Positions 9,450 to 21,248 are shown, counted from the first letter of the stretch. The stretch: 49,448 nucleotides of DNA from Neelides folsomi (GCA_034687125.1 JAQGBZ010000430.1:1-49448), one strand, 5' to 3'. The notes: generated by a model from the sequence alone, not told the origin. Translations and numbers: made by a program.

Positions 9450-10538
9450 ATGAAGGATTTTGAAAACTTCACTAATTTGACCGGGAGTGAAAATGAAAGT
9501 GGAAGACCAAAATCAGGAAATAATCTATTTGTAACAATATTCAGAATTGTCCAAATAATATTAATTTTTATTATTTTATTTTCACTAGTGACCAATTTCC
9601 TTGTAATTAAATTATTTACAAGCTCCAAACGAAGAAAATTAACAGCAGCCAAATTGTTATACGCCAACATTTCAATATCAGATTTAATATATTTACTGTC
9701 CCGCTTTTATGATCCAAGATTTGGTGTGTATTTGACCCCTACAACTTTGAAAATCAGGGCAATCATCACAATCTCTTCAGCTTATGTTTCATGTTTTACA
9801 ATGAGCATAATAGCCATTAAACGTTACAGATCAATTGCTTTTCCGTTTAAAAACGAATTTGATTTAAAAAAAGTTTTAACTTTAATAATGTCCATTTGGG
9901 TTTTATCCTGTGCCATTCCTGTGTTTGGTTTTAATTATTTCTTTTGGAACCCGAACCGAAGGTTCTCAGATGTAAAATTGAATCATTCAATTCCTAAGGA
10001 ATTTTATTGTAATATAGTTCAAGATGCTGTCGAAATGCTTCCAGATATTCCTTTTTTCCTTTTTACTTCTATGACCTTGATTCCTTTTCTTGTTGGATCA
10101 ATTTTTTCATATAAGGCAATTGTAATTTTGAGGAATATGAAGCCTATTGGTGCTATGACTCCTGAAGATTTACAAAAGAGGAAAAATAACAAGATGAAGT
10201 CAATCATAATGATTATTCTCCTCCAGCTTGTTTTTGCAATTTTAATGTCTCCCTTTATTCTTTTCCTTACTATTGAAAAACTTAATTACCATTGGAAAAA
10301 ACAATGTGATTATAATGTTGAATTATTGATGCTTTTCATGATGTTGATTATTATTGAATGTGGGATAAATCCGATATTTTATTGGTATTTTAATGATAGT
10401 TTCAGAAATGATATAATTGATATGTCCAAGAACCTAAAAATTAAAATGACCAAGTTATACAGGGAATATTCAATTCAAAGTGAATCTACCAGTACCAGTA
10501 CTGTTCACAATACTGTAAGTTCTGATAGCTGTATGTAA
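9450..10538 (+). CDS. Rhodopsin-like GPCR (paralogue 3)
   Basis: 362-residue seven-transmembrane receptor, intronless, from ATG 9450. N-terminus has glycosylation sites NFT, NLT and NES. TM1 about 27-55; loop 1 SSKRRKLTAAK; TM2 NISISDLIY; TM3 ending AIKRY; TM4 with Trp; loop 2 Cys (FYCN); loop 3 MTPEDLQKRK; TM6 ending LMSP; TM7 GINPIFYWYF. Unlike paralogues 1 and 2 it has a longer Ser/Thr-rich tail (SESTSTSTVHNTVSSDS), a likely GRK/arrestin phosphorylation region. An acceptor-like TTTTCAG sits 14 bp upstream of the ATG, mirroring the 5' UTR intron of paralogue 2. AATAAA at about 10557 is a plausible polyadenylation signal. Ligand unknown. Confidence 0.92.
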   Translation: MKDFENFTNLTGSENESGRPKSGNNLFVTIFRIVQIILIFIILFSLVTNFLVIKLFTSSKRRKLTAAKLLYANISISDLIYLLSRFYDPRFGVYLTPTTLKIRAIITISSAYVSCFTMSIIAIKRYRSIAFPFKNEFDLKKVLTLIMSIWVLSCAIPVFGFNYFFWNPNRRFSDVKLNHSIPKEFYCNIVQDAVEMLPDIPFFLFTSMTLIPFLVGSIFSYKAIVILRNMKPIGAMTPEDLQKRKNNKMKSIIMIILLQLVFAILMSPFILFLTIEKLNYHWKKQCDYNVELLMLFMMLIIIECGINPIFYWYFNDSFRNDIIDMSKNLKIKMTKLYREYSIQSESTSTSTVHNTVSSDSCM

Positions 10539-11292
10539 AATATGCCATAAATACAAAATAAAGTTAAAGCATTTTTTATTGTAGTTTTTACTTAATTTAA
10601 TTTATCTTTTGTTATTATTAATTAATGATCTATTCAATCAATTTCATGTTATATGTAGATAATAGGATATAGATACAAATTATTTAATATATAAAATATA
10701 ACCAAAAACATAACCCCATGTATATAATAATATGTTCAATTAGTCCATTAGAAAAGATTTACATTTATGCTATAAGTGATTATTACTTTATAGATTTTAG
10801 ATTTTCATTTATTATTTTCCATTATCCCATGTCCTCATAGAGGATTATTACTTTATATAGTATTATTAAATAATTTATTTATTTAAAATAGAAATTATAA
10901 AGTGCAATTTAATGACTTTTTAACAAATATCTGTTATCTTTTATATTCTTTTTATTTGATCGACTTATATTGAATAATAATTCTATAACCACTCAATGAG
11001 TTAAAATTAAATCTTCGTTGATCTTATCAATTTCTCGTAAGCGAATCTGCCAATTACATTCTTTTCATAATTCATAATTGTTAATATTATTTAAATATTA
11101 ATATTGGGGATATCGTCTTGCCGGGGTTGGAAATCATTGCACTTAAGTTAAATTCACACGTAAAATTGGGATAAAAAATGAAGATTTAATATGAATCATT
11201 CTCCCTTTGCAGGTGTGGTTAAGAAGTTTGTGTAGAACTTAGCAAGCAAATTAAAACAAACTAATGTTTATCATATAAATTAAAGGTTAATT

Positions 11293-11386
11293 GGTTTGGT
11301 TCAAAATGTAGCCCGTGCTCAAATTGTAGCCCATGGGTTGAGCCGAGAAATTTAAATGTAACCCGGGCTACATATTGAACCAAACC
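11293..11386. repeat. Hairpin element with 23-bp arms
   Basis: The left arm begins GGTTTGGTTCAAAATGTAGC and the right arm is its reverse complement with one mismatch. The interior repeats the TGTAGCCC/TGTAACCC motif two more times. Structure like a very small MITE. Confidence 0.65.
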
Positions 11387-11975
11387 GGTAAAATAATTTC
11401 AAATAATTTTTCACATTGTATTTTAATAAAATGTTAGGAAGTTAAGATTGAATCGATTGAGATTGATTGATTAAGATTGATTGTCGGGTATGTTAGATAG
11501 GCATTTGTTCGTTCCTTTACTTCAATCGAAGAAATTAAACTCTGCAAGATAAATTGATAAATGATATGCAAACTGGCATGGTATAAATATATGAAATAGG
11601 AAGTGAGAAAAAGGCAATGCCATTAAAGTCAATCAACTCATCTATGTAAGTTGTAACTACTTATAAATATTATTGACAATTGGTAAGATCCTGGTTATTG
11701 TTAAATGCGCATTTCTTTAAACCCTTGAAATCGGATTATCCATCCAAATTAATCCAAAAGTACCAAATATATTATTTTAACGTAAATCCACATATTTTTA
11801 CATTTTTTAAAAAAATTTTCAACCATTCAACTTATGTGTTTAATAAATATCATTAATCCATAATTGAGCGCATACGAGCGATTAGTATAAATTAAAAATA
11901 AGTAAGTAGTATATGGCAAGTTTACAAAAAAATCTCATGCCATACTTGAAGGAGATTGAGGAAAGAAAAAGTTAT

Positions 11976-12049
11976 TTAGAGAATTTTTGCTAAATTTCTT
12001 AGAATTAACTTCATTAGAGAATTTTTGCTAAATTTCTTAGAATTAACTT
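11976..12049. repeat. Direct tandem duplication, 36 bp
   Basis: A 36-bp segment starting TTAGAGAATTTTTGC is repeated exactly at 12014 with a 2-bp spacer (period 38). Perfect identity suggests a recent event. Confidence 0.9.
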
Positions 12050-12280
12050 AATTGATTTTTATTAAGAACCTGTTATAAGAAACAGTAAACAAGTTTTAAG
12101 GACTCAAAGAATTAACTGATTAGCAGATAAATTTAGTATAAATAATGATGAGCAGGAAGTGTAAACTCATACTGACATTGTTCAACCTCAAAGAAACATT
12201 CAAATTGTCAATACTGTTAAAACCATCAAGTTTGACCTTTATTGATTCAAGTGGAAAAATCAATTTTGAAAGGATTAAAA

Positions 12281-12616
12281 ATGAATAACGATAAAATATA
12301 TTTGATCTGGTTGAGCGTTTTCGTCTTGTTGGCCTTAACAACTCCTGGTAATAGAATAACATTAAAAGACATTTTTCACTTATTTTTTGATATTTATGTT
12401 CAAATTTTAATAATTTTTAAAATTATAGCAAATTGTCAAGCTTCAGCTGGGCTTTTCCCAGCATGTAACAAGTATTGCAAAAGTGGAATTCAAAAAGTTT
12501 TGAGATGCTGCGAAACGGAAAATTCTCATTCAATCTCTTCATTTAAGGCTGGATACTATCTGAATGCAAAATGCAGTTATCGTGGGGAAGCGTCTTGTGA
12601 ATTAACACCTAAATAA
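12281..12616 (+). CDS. Diapausin-like secreted cysteine-rich peptide
   Basis: Two exons, 12281-12347 and 12429-12616 (81-bp GT-AG intron, phase 1), giving 84 residues. The N-terminus is a signal peptide (MNNDKIYLIWLSVFVLLALT); the rest is a small Cys-rich mature peptide. From residue 35 the spacing is C-x3-C-x9-CC-x20-C-x7-C. This fits the six-Cys C-x3-C...CC...C...C frame of diapausins, which are secreted antifungal, channel-blocking peptides first found in beetles. The loop between CC and the next Cys is longer than usual, and one extra Cys (25) sits before the core, near the signal cleavage site. I chose the ATG at 12281 because it begins the signal peptide. It could also be another six-Cys antimicrobial family. 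Confidence 0.6.
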   Translation: MNNDKIYLIWLSVFVLLALTTPGNRITLKDIFHLFFDIYVQILIIFKIIANCQASAGLFPACNKYCKSGIQKVLRCCETENSHSISSFKAGYYLNAKCSYRGEASCELTPK

Positions 12617-13414
12617 TGTATCCCAGGTTGTAATATTTGTACAGGATGCTGAGAATCCCGGAATTATCATTTTTAATTCCATAAAATATTTTATAATTGT
12701 TAAATAAACATTAGAAAACAGGGTTTATCCTTATACATTTGCTAATTTAAATGAAATTAAACTATTATTAATATAATAATAGATTAAATTTTATTTGGAA
12801 TTATATTCAAGATTGGAGATATATGATCACACTAATGTAAATAATTCTTTTATATTATATTGTGATTACTAAATACTAAATGTTAATATAATCAAGTTAT
12901 CGTGTGATATACATATAACAATATATTACATTATGCATGTACTACCATAAGTTCTCGTTTCCTTATATTAATCAAAATGAATAAATTGACTTAAAATGTT
13001 ATATTTATTAAACAAATATTATTAAAGACTTCAAGGGCATATTTAAACAAATTCCCCCAATTTTATTTTTATAATTTAAATTTCGTTTTCCAGAGGGAAT
13101 GTTGAACACAAATAAAAAAAGAATGATTAAGTAATTATAAAGTACATAATAAAAGTCAGTGATTCGAAATTAGCAGAATGAAATGATAGGAGATTTGATC
13201 TTTTAAGAAATGATTCAAAATATTTTGATTTATTAGCATTTTAACTATTATTCATTGTAAATAGTTTAATATTGATTTAACCTAACTGAATTATATAAAA
13301 GTTAGCTTATTATGGAATGAAATTCAAAAGTCTTATCAAACATTGACCATTGACAAATTTATTTGAATATAGCCAAAAATGAAGCCAATTTCACATCAAG
13401 CATGATTATGGCCG
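12617..13414. other. Intergenic between convergent genes
   Basis: AT-rich 3' flanks of the diapausin-like gene and of the minus-strand gene at 13415. Nothing else seen. Confidence 0.5.
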
Positions 13415-14101
13415 TTATGGTAAAATCATAAAATTAGCCAAGTAAGGGTTGGTTAAATAAGCTGCTGGGTTAAAAAGTCTATTGTAGGATTTAAAAAACG
13501 ATTCAGGTGTTGTCGGGGTCCTAAATGTTGTATATCTTTCATATTTGCCGCTACTCAATGTTGTAACATATACTTTATTTTTATAGTCAGTATTTTTAAT
13601 TCTATTCCAATAGTTGTTATTATTTTGCCCATTTAAGTATTTATATCCAGATCCAGAATATCGATTTTTATTGTTGATTGGTCTTCTTTGTTGTTCTTTA
13701 TTTCTTTGGATTGAATTGAAGAAATGTCGAAATGAGTTCAACCTATAAAAAAGATTTCTAACGTTTCTTTCATTATGATTGTTTTCGAATTCTTGACTTG
13801 CTGTAAAATGGATAAATATATTAAATTTATAAAACAATAATAAACACATGAATCATTTGAATATTTTTTATCATTTATTTACTAAACTTAGTTTTAATTA
13901 AAATGAATAAAAACCATGAAAAAATAAATTAAATTAGATGATCACAATTTAAACAATTAAATATTTATGTTGTCGTTTACCTTTCATGTCAATTTCAGCC
14001 ACACTATATGTGACTTGATCAATTTGTTCAGAATACGAAGTTTTAAAAGAATATGAATCAGCTAAATATAATGTAATAATAAAATAAATAATGAAATACA
14101 T
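13415..14101 (-). CDS. Unrecognised basic secreted protein
   Basis: Two exons on the minus strand, 14101-13981 and 13800-13415, joined by a 180-bp intron (donor GTAAAC, acceptor TTTTACAG, phase 1); 168 residues. Exon 1 encodes a signal peptide (MYFIIYFIITLYLADS). The mature part is rich in Asn, Arg, Lys, Tyr and Ser, with no Cys and no clear domain. It has a cluster of basic pairs (RNKEQQRRPINNKNR) and aromatic spacing such as YKYLNGQNNNNYW. That makeup suits a secreted structural or disordered protein, possibly a precursor cut at basic sites, but no family is recognised. Intron continuity and the signal peptide are the main evidence that it is real. Confidence 0.6.
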
Positions 14102-14777
14102 AGTATGGAGTGAATATGGCAGATTTTTGCAAAAAATGACAAATATTAAATATTGAAAATAAGTAATTTTGGTTTATTTAACAACCTTTTAAGGGAAAAT
14201 TTTCTGCTATATAAAGAACTATGCTCTTAATCATTTATATATTAATTTTCTTTTACTAATTTCATTTATGTATTTTTAAAGATGCTTCATTGGAATAAAT
14301 CTCATTGTATAATATGATGAACCTTTAATATTGTAATGTAATGCAATAATTATATTCACGTCTAGAAAAGATCAACGAACTATAGTGTTATTGTTTTATG
14401 TTCATTTGTGATTCTAATTTATTCTTTTATTATTAAATAAAATACATTACCTTAGATAATTATAATTACATACTGTGTAACGCTTACCTACCTTATTTAC
14501 AAATTGAAGAAAATTGTTCTTGCGTTTTTCTAAAATCTGCGATGAATTTGAATCTCCATATGAATATGAATATGCTTATTTTATGCCATGCATGTGCATG
14601 TCAACGCCAATTCCATATATGTGACTATGTGCTATTTCAATTTACATGTTCTATCTTGTAGATTATTGATCTTGCTTTCCTCTATTTGAGTTTATTTTGC
14701 CATTAATCTGCAAATATGTTCACAAAATAATAAATATACAATTTTCAACTTTTTCAATGGTTGAATCTTACGTTAGA

Positions 14778-17508
14778 ATGGCTTTATCCATTGAAAAAGG
14801 AGTCAAGAGAAAGCTTCCTAATTTTTCGTCTGATGGGTAAATCCAAGATATTAATAATATATTTCTTACATTTACTATATTGAAAATTATGTAATTATTT
14901 AATTAAGATTTGTAAATTTATACTCTGTTTCTACTTTAGGCTTCCTTCGGATTCAGAAGATAGCGATTCGTCTGATGCATCTGATTCTATGACTGACGAA
15001 GACGAATCTACCAAGGTAAAGTTAAAAACACCAATTGTGGAATTTAATAGTGCGTAAATATTTTTCTAAATCTATTATTTTTATATTTATACTAGAATTG
15101 GCTAGAAATTAGATTGAGATATAATTTAATTGTTTTTATTTATTTGAAACAGATGATTGCTGCAAAACCAATTATTTTCTCTATTCCTCTTGTCGCCGAA
15201 ATCATTGACTTGGACAAAGAACAAAGTGAAACTCACATTCTCGAATATTTCGAAGGCTTAACCTTTTTCAAATGGTAAAATTCTTTTTTCTTAATTCTAC
15301 TCTTAAAATGTCTAAAATGTAATTTAAATAAATAAATTTATATTAAATACAATTTTTATAGGGAATTGATGAAGACACTAACAACAGAATTAACAACAGA
15401 AAAGATGGATCGAATATTAAGTTTAAGTTTAAGACTTATTCAACCTGCTCATCAAATCCTTGCTGAATTTAAAATAATTTTGCCATCAACTGAAAAACCT
15501 TTTGGAAAACAGGATTTATTTTATTTGGATCCTGTTGTTTACAAGTTTTCGATTCCGTTTTACAAAGATGATAAAGATAAAATAATTCAATTGCAATTTC
15601 AAACTGAAGGGGTAAAAACTTTAAATTTAATTCAATATTAAAAGTCCAAATTTAGTTATCAATTTATCAAATAATTTTAATTTGTTTTACAATACAAAGG
15701 AGGTTTTTTTGTCCGATATGCGCTCTTTGTTGTCTGACAATTACTTTGCCGATGTGGAAATTTATCTTTCGGGAACTTTTGTTCGGAAAGTTCACAGATC
15801 CATTCTAATTGCCCGTTCTTCAGTATTTAAAACGTAATACAATTTACAATTACTAATTTATATTAACTCTATTGATCAATGTCAGTTTAAATGAAAAATG
15901 ATTTATTGTATATGATTAGTTAAATATGCAATATAATTATTTTTAAACTTACATTCAAATTGTAAATTTTGTGTATATAATTGATTATTCAATTCGATGT
16001 TTTCAGGATGTTCACAGGCCCTGTGACAAAGGAGCATTGTTATACAAGTCAAAAGAAAATTGTTTTTGATGGTTTCATTTTGGAAGCCATTGATTTAATG
16101 TTTTATTTTATTTATACTGGAACTACCTCAGTCACTGAGAAAATTACATCCTTTGATGAATGGAAAGATTTGCTTCGACTTTCTGTAATTTATGATATCA
16201 AAGAACTCAAAGAAATCTGCGAATTTAATCTCAAAGTTAAAATCGAAAAGTGCAATTGTCTCCAACTGGCTATTTTAGCTAATGGGTGCAATGCGGCTTT
16301 CCTGAAACATTTCGCTTGCCGTTTCATCATAAGGTTTTTTTAGAACTTGTTTAAAATTAAAAAAACCATTTATTAAACTTAACTTATATTATTATTCGTA
16401 TTTACAATTAGTTTATCATTCAAATGAATATAATCTAAAATATTTTTCAACGAATTAGAAATTTGGAATGCTTATCAAAGAGCGAAGAATTCAGGAAATT
16501 AAGAACGGATCTTAATAAAGTGAATTTTTACATTGGAGGTTTATTAAGCGAGGAAGATAATAACTTGAACGAAAAAACGGTGAGATTTAATAACAAACAA
16601 AGAAACAATTTCTATAATTTCGATCTATAGTATAAATCATTTGATTATTTTAAGATTAACATTAATCGAATTTAAATTGCAGCTTATGGAAAATGCAAAT
16701 GTCGAATTAAAGAACGATTTTGCAAGATTGTTAAATGACGAGACAACTGCCGATGTTCACATCATCACAAATGACAAGAAAACTTTAAAGGCTCACAAAT
16801 GTATTCTTGGTGCGAGATCTTCAAAATTAGCCGAGTAAGTTCAAATATATTCATATAATAAGTATAATGTGAATTAATAATATCTGTTTTTAATATATTT
16901 TGTTTTACATTACATTCCATATTTATGATATGCATAATTATATTTATTGGAGCTAAATTGAAATATAAATATTTGTTTGTTTAAAGAATGTTGAAGAATG
17001 TATCCGAGATTCAGATGGAAATTTTTGGCATGGAAGAAAAGGCATTTAGAGAAATTTTTGAGTTCCTTTACATCGGACCATCAAACAACATTGAATATCG
17101 ACCAATCGAATTACAAAAATTGGCAAAAGAATTCGAGATGAAAGATTTGAAAGATTTGTGTGAACGAAATTTAATGTTGGAAGTTGATGCTGAGAACGTT
17201 ATTGATTTGTTTGAACTTTCTGTTATGACTAACGCATCATATTTGGAAGAAAAAACAATTCGTTTCTATAAAGAGTAATGACAAGTAATTTTAATAAACT
17301 TTTCGTTTTCATAATACAATGTAAAATACATAAAATATGTAATTGTAAAGTTATTATAATTATTCTTGCCAAATTTTATTATAGTAACTTTTTTATTTTT
17401 AGCAATTTCGACAAGGTGACGAAAACAAAAGGATACAGTCAAATTCCAATGATGAAACCTCAACATTTTCGACGGTTGATCGCTCATAATAAATATATCC
17501 ATATGTAG
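14778..17508 (+). CDS. Double BTB-domain protein with divergent MATH-like N-terminal region
   Basis: Ten exons: 14778-14836, 14940-15015, 15153-15274, 15362-15611, 15700-15833, 16007-16333, 16459-16579, 16683-16834, 16987-17274 and 17403-17508. Every junction is GT-AG with matching phase, giving 544 residues. Order: a short basic N-terminus; an acidic Ser/Asp tract (exon 2); a region with alternating hydrophobics and LSLSLRLIQP that may be a divergent MATH domain (exons 3-4); BTB 1 (NYFADVEIYL...KVHRSILIARSSVF, exons 5-6) with a BACK-like helix; a linker; and BTB 2 (TADVHIITNDKKTLKAHKCI, exons 8-9) with LKDLCERNLM. BTB domains dimerise and often serve as Cullin-3 substrate adaptors, as in SPOP/TDPOZ-like proteins. 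Two BTB domains in one chain is unusual for that group. A decayed copy follows at 18129. Confidence 0.85.
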
Positions 17509-18128
17509 ATGGCTAATCCTTTTATTACTTTTTATTAGTCTATTAGTTTCTTTTTAATTAAGTTTGGATCGGGAAATGTCAAATTATCTTAATTAAATTC
17601 ATATTGATTAAATAAAAAACTAATTTTATGAGATTAAATCGTTTTAATTCCACCATGTTTAAAAAGTAATTATTACCTATTTAAGAGTGGATTGATACGA
17701 ATAACTTAACTTCAACTAACGAGTTAATTGAAGCGATTTCATAAATAATTTACGAACATAACAATTTCATAATTTCATGGGAAATTTCAGTTTGGCACGC
17801 ACTAAACAGTTTAAAGAATAGCCAAACAATCAAAAACACAAAACAACTCTTTGTGAATGACATTGTTAATTTGAACCCACCGCCTAAATATAAAGTTTGC
17901 GTTTGTCGAAAATAAATTGCCGAAGACAGCTGAGGCAATTTCTATTTTTTGCTTCATAGAACTTATAATTAATACTTAAAGTTAGTGGTCTTTATAATTA
18001 AATGTGTTGTGATTGTTTTTCATAATATATCCGGCTGCTGAAGCTGCATTTAATTTTAGTATAAATTGTTGCATTACGTAATTGTTTTCTTCAATTTACT
18101 TACTTATTATATTTTAGATTCACTGGAA

Positions 18129-20522
18129 ATGACTTCATCAATTAAAAAAGCATCAAAAGAAAGTTTGAATAAAATTCGGACTGGTAATTCGAATTATCGA
18201 ACAATCTACTATTTACAATTAGTTAACTTTATAAATCACTTGATTACCTTTCCTTGTCTAATTCGATTTAGTATATTAATATTTTTAGCCCTTTGTACGA
18301 TGCGTCTGATTATGAACATTCGAATTCTGGGGAATCGATTGCTGAAAATGGGTGATTCGAATCAAAAACAAGCTCAAATTCAAAAGGCAGCGAATCTACC
18401 ACTGTAATAAAACTAATTAACATTAAAAACTTTAATTAATATATTTAATTAAACTTAAAGAAACTTAAAATCAATAAGATTTAACTAGTTTTTATTCATT
18501 CTCCTAAGATGATTTCTGCAAAACCAATTGTATTTTCTATTCATCTTGTCGATGAAGTTACTGACTTGGACCAAGAACAAATGGAAACTCATTTGTTCGA
18601 ATATTTTGAGGATTTAACTCTATTCAAAAGGTAAACAAAAGATGTAATTTTAATTTAATAATTAACCATAACACCTAAATTCCGTATTCAAATTAAATAT
18701 AATATGGGAGCTTTTAATAAAAAACCATTTATGGTAAAAATGAAATTTTGAGTTTACCATAAATGGTTTTTGATTAAAAGCTCCCATATGTATCTACATC
18801 AATTTTATAGGGAATTGGTAAGGTTAATCAAAGTAATAAAAGGAGCTACTCGGACACATTTACATTTAAGCTTTCGACTTATTCAACCAACTCGACGAAT
18901 GTTTGTGGGTTTAAAAATCATTTTGCCATTTTCTCAAAAAACATTTGAGAAACGGGATGTGTTTTCTTCCAACCCTGTCATTTACAATATCTTTGTTCCT
19001 TATTGCAAAAACGATAAAGATAAAACGATTCAATTGGAATTTTACACCGAAGGGGTATAAACATATAAATATAATTTAATATACCTAATTAAAATTTTTG
19101 TTTAATAGTTTGTATTTCAATTACCAATTTATTTTTTTATAATTTTCAGGAAATTATTTTGTCCGATTTACTCAGCTTATTGACCCAAAATAAATTTGCC
19201 GATGTGGATATTTATCTCTCTGAAATTTGTATCCGAAAAGTCCACAAATGTATTATGGTCCGTTCTTCTGAATTCAAAAAGTAATGCATAATATAATATA
19301 TTACTTAACATTTATAAGTTATAATTACAATATTGTATTTGATATTCGGTTATTAAATTCAATTCTCTTTATAGGATGTTCTCAAATCAAACGACAGAAG
19401 CAACAACAGGAAAAATAATTTAGATGGCTTCATTCTCAGAGCCATTAAAATATTTTTCCAATTTATCTACACTAGAACAACAACTGGCACTGGGAAATTC
19501 TTATTATGCAAAGAATGGAAAGATTTGCTTCGTCTTGCTGTAAAGTACAATATTAAACAACTTAAAGATATCTGTGAAAGCAATCTTAAAGCTAAGATCG
19601 CAAAAAATAATTGTCTCCAAATTGCTGTTTTTGCTAATGGTTGGTGCAAGCTATCTGAAACATTCTGCTTGTCGATTCATGAGGTTTATTTGAAATTTTA
19701 ATAAATAACAAACTATAACTTTTTAACTAAACATAACTTTTAAAATGAATGTATAATAATAAAAATTTAATTAATAAAATGATTTTTTCAATGAATAAGA
19801 AATTTGAAATCGTTGACAGATGCTAAAAAATTCCTTGAATTGAGAGGAACTTAACAAAGTGAGTTTCTGTCTTGGCGGCGTATTAAGTGATGAGAATGAA
19901 GATAAGGAAATGACTGTTATAGCAGTAAGATTTTTTCCTCCTAAGATTATTAAGCAGATTATTAAATCTTTATTATTTATAATACAATTTTCATTCTTTA
20001 TCGATTAAAGGTATTTTTTAACAATTTGGTTTTTAGCTCATTGAGAAGGTAACGGAAAGCTTAAAAAGGATTTTACTTAACGAAAGTATGATGAGGGGAA
20101 TTGTCGAGTTCATTTACTGTGAATCAACTGAGAATATCTTTAATTGTCGGATCAAACTTCTCAAATTTGCATCAAAATACAATTTGAAAGATTTGAAGGA
20201 TTTGTGCGAGAGGAATTTGATGAGGGAAATTGGTATTGGGAACGTTATTGAATACTTTCAATTAGCTGTTTTAAATAACGCGAGTCACGCTACTAAATGC
20301 ACCAATGCATTCATAATGCATTAAATAGCTGACTTTTAATTTGGATCACCAGCAAACAAAAATTTAAAAAATTTCATTATTATTATTTATAATGAACATA
20401 TTTTATTTATTCTTTTATAAGGAACTTCAATCAAGTTACGAAAACTGAAAACTATATTCAACTTTCTTCGAGAAAACCAGAACTTTTTCGGCGATTGGTC
20501 ATCCATCTGTATTTACATCTGT
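18129..20522 (+). pseudogene. Tandem pseudogene copy of the double-BTB gene
   Basis: Exon-by-exon remnants of the gene at 14778. Recognisable parts: start region (MTSSIKKASKESLNKIR, 18129), acidic exon (about 18292), exon 3 (18509-18630), exon 4 (18811-19057), BTB 1 first part (LTQNKFADVDIYLSE, about 19150), its second part (about 19378-19680), linker (about 19800), shortened BTB 2 (about 20039-20324) and the last exon (about 20424-20522). Lesions seen: an in-frame TAG at 19421 from a one-base loss; a further indel near 19640; a frameshift with TAA at 19851; and loss of the core of BTB 2, including the region matching TADVHI to the EMLKN segment. Several independent lesions argue for a dead gene, not a sequencing slip. 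Confidence 0.85.
18702..18789. repeat. Near-perfect 37-bp hairpin in a pseudogene intron
   Basis: Left arm ATATGGGAGCTTTTAATAAA... (18702-18738) and right arm (18753-18789) pair with a single mismatch around a 14-bp loop. It lies in the intron between the copies of exons 3 and 4; the matching intron of the intact gene (15275-15361) lacks it, so it inserted after duplication. MITE-like. Confidence 0.8.
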
Positions 20523-21248
20523 AAAAGTGAGAATGTCTCTTAAATACATATAGATTTACATATTTATGTAGAACTTAAATTCAACATAAAATATATCAAT
20601 ATTTTTATTAACTTTTTTTGTTATCTCGCATATAAATTAGACTAGTATTAGAAAATTGTTTAATTAAAAAGATCTGTCATTCTGTCTGTTTAAGCAAAGT
20701 CTCGCTAAATTTACACTGAAAATTTTATAAGCAATGGTTATATTCAGCTTAGTGTTAAAAGTTTAAAATGTAACTATTTATTATTAAACAAAGTATGTAT
20801 AAAAAAATTGAAATTCTTTCATCATTGACTAGATAATATTTTTTATTCCATCGTTATTTAATTCAATCTAAGATTTATCAACTTAACATAAGAAATTTTC
20901 TAATTTAACGCGGCATATAGCCAATTAGTAATGAGATCAAATTTCGTTAAATTTATACAAACAATGAGGAAATCTAAACATGTTGGTAATTTTTGTTAAC
21001 ATTGCAATAAATGATTTAAAATAACAATTACTTAATTACAGATAGTAAACTTTAAACTTACTTTTAGATTGAAATTGATTTTAAAAAAATACTTAAAATA
21101 AACAGAAATGTGAAATTACACACAAACAAGTTGAATGGTAAAATACAATATAACTTTTTATAACATTTACATTTATGTCAATTCCTTAACATAGATATTT
21201 TATTTTTGTCAGACTTTTTTATATTTTTAGTAATTAATAAGCTAAATC
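20523..21248. other. Intergenic, AT-rich
   Basis: Lies between the BTB pseudogene and the 3' end of the minus-strand protease. No gene or repeat seen. Confidence 0.5.

Larger units (their letters stand above)
10539..12280. other. Intergenic with two small repeats
   Basis: Holds a 94-bp hairpin element at 11293-11386 and a 36-bp tandem duplication at 11976-12049 (separate entries). No gene seen. Confidence 0.5.

Noticed and set aside
14749..14800. Inverted repeat CTTTTTCAATGG / CCATTGAAAAAG around the BTB start codon
   Set aside because: Short arms partly within the coding sequence; could form an mRNA hairpin, but chance is likely in this composition.
17750..17938. Minus-strand frame with a signal-like MSFTKSCFVFLIVWLF segment
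   Set aside because: Could be a first exon, but no downstream exon in phase or homology was found on that strand; left unannotated.
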